Source: a virus
IMG/VR virus record: IMGVR_UViG_3300025120_000388
Span: 1 to 28,571 of that record
Reading direction: 5' to 3' (one strand)
DNA length: 28,571 bases
Below, one piece after another: positions 28,512 to 28,571 of this stretch. The first letter of the stretch is position 1; every line of letters begins with the position of its first letter. The notes beneath the pieces are model-generated. The model was not told where the DNA came from. It was given only the letters and a program-made list of their open reading frames with translations, and made no database searches. The position numbers were made by a program, and so were the translations under genes.

Positions 28512-28571
28512 CGAGTTGCTCCTTTACTTTCTTCCAGTATTTAATGGTGGCCTTCTTCTTGTACCCATTCG
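28504..28571 (-). CDS. 5'-truncated early gene, C-terminal 21 codons
   Basis: The only frame open from the window edge ends NGYKKKATIKYWKKVKEQLD and D before a TGA at 28504-28506. It overlaps the next start as ATGACTGA, the same arrangement (ATGAC, then stop) found between two later genes. The Lys-rich tail looks like a coding C-terminus. The rest is outside the window. Confidence 0.55.
   Translation of the reverse strand, partial: NGYKKKATIKYWKKVKEQLDD

Noticed and set aside
1-28571. tRNA genes, CRISPR arrays, insertion sequences
   Set aside because: No cloverleaf-like sequence, spaced direct repeats or transposase frames were noticed on either strand; a dedicated tRNA scan was not possible.

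Overview
The window looks like about two-thirds of the genome of a T7-like podovirus (Autographiviridae type). Its order is the T7 order read right to left: small early genes, single-subunit RNA polymerase, SSB, primase-helicase, family A DNA polymerase, 5'-3' exonuclease, portal, scaffold, capsid, two tail tube proteins, four internal virion proteins and the start of a tail fibre. Every gene I accept is on the minus strand, and most neighbours touch or overlap by 1-40 bases. Base composition is moderate by eye (mid-40s percent GC, not computed). The host cannot be read from the sequence. A tyrosine integrase beside the RNA polymerase is a trait known from marine T7-like phages of cyanobacteria and SAR11, so an aquatic proteobacterial or cyanobacterial host is possible. 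That is inference.

Right end (28571-25050), early region. A string of tiny, mostly unrecognised ORFs (29, 59, 61, 63 and 134 aa, plus a 5'-truncated one at the edge) is joined by stop/start overlaps and AAAGGA-type ribosome sites. It also holds a 168 aa sigma-factor-like protein, a 247 aa cysteine-rich protein and a 286 aa DUF932-type protein. A strong intrinsic terminator (25276-25317) closes this block, followed by one 69 aa gene.

Middle (25069-15119), control and replication. A sigma70-type promoter (TTGACA-16-TATGCT) lies just before the integrase. The integrase stop codon overlaps the TTG start of the phage RNA polymerase. Then come SSB (gp2.5-like), a RusA-like resolvase where T7 has gp3, primase-helicase with a T7 4B-like internal start, DNA polymerase, a LAGLIDADG homing endonuclease in the polymerase 3' end, a small unknown, gp6-like exonuclease, a DUF1599-like protein, a small unknown and a gp7.3-like proline-rich protein.

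Left (15119-1), virion and lysis. Portal and scaffold are followed, unusually, by a lysis cassette: a holin-like protein, then a 52 aa membrane protein whose gene overlaps, in another frame, the start of a lipoprotein, like Rz/Rz1 spanins. The major capsid gene follows and ends in a UUCG-loop terminator. Tail tube A, tail tube B (with a canonical EF-hand calcium loop), gp13-, gp14-, gp15- and gp16-like internal virion proteins and the first 40 codons of a tail fibre complete the window. No endolysin, terminase, tRNA, CRISPR array or recognisable repressor was found. Terminases and the rest of the fibre presumably lie beyond the left edge.
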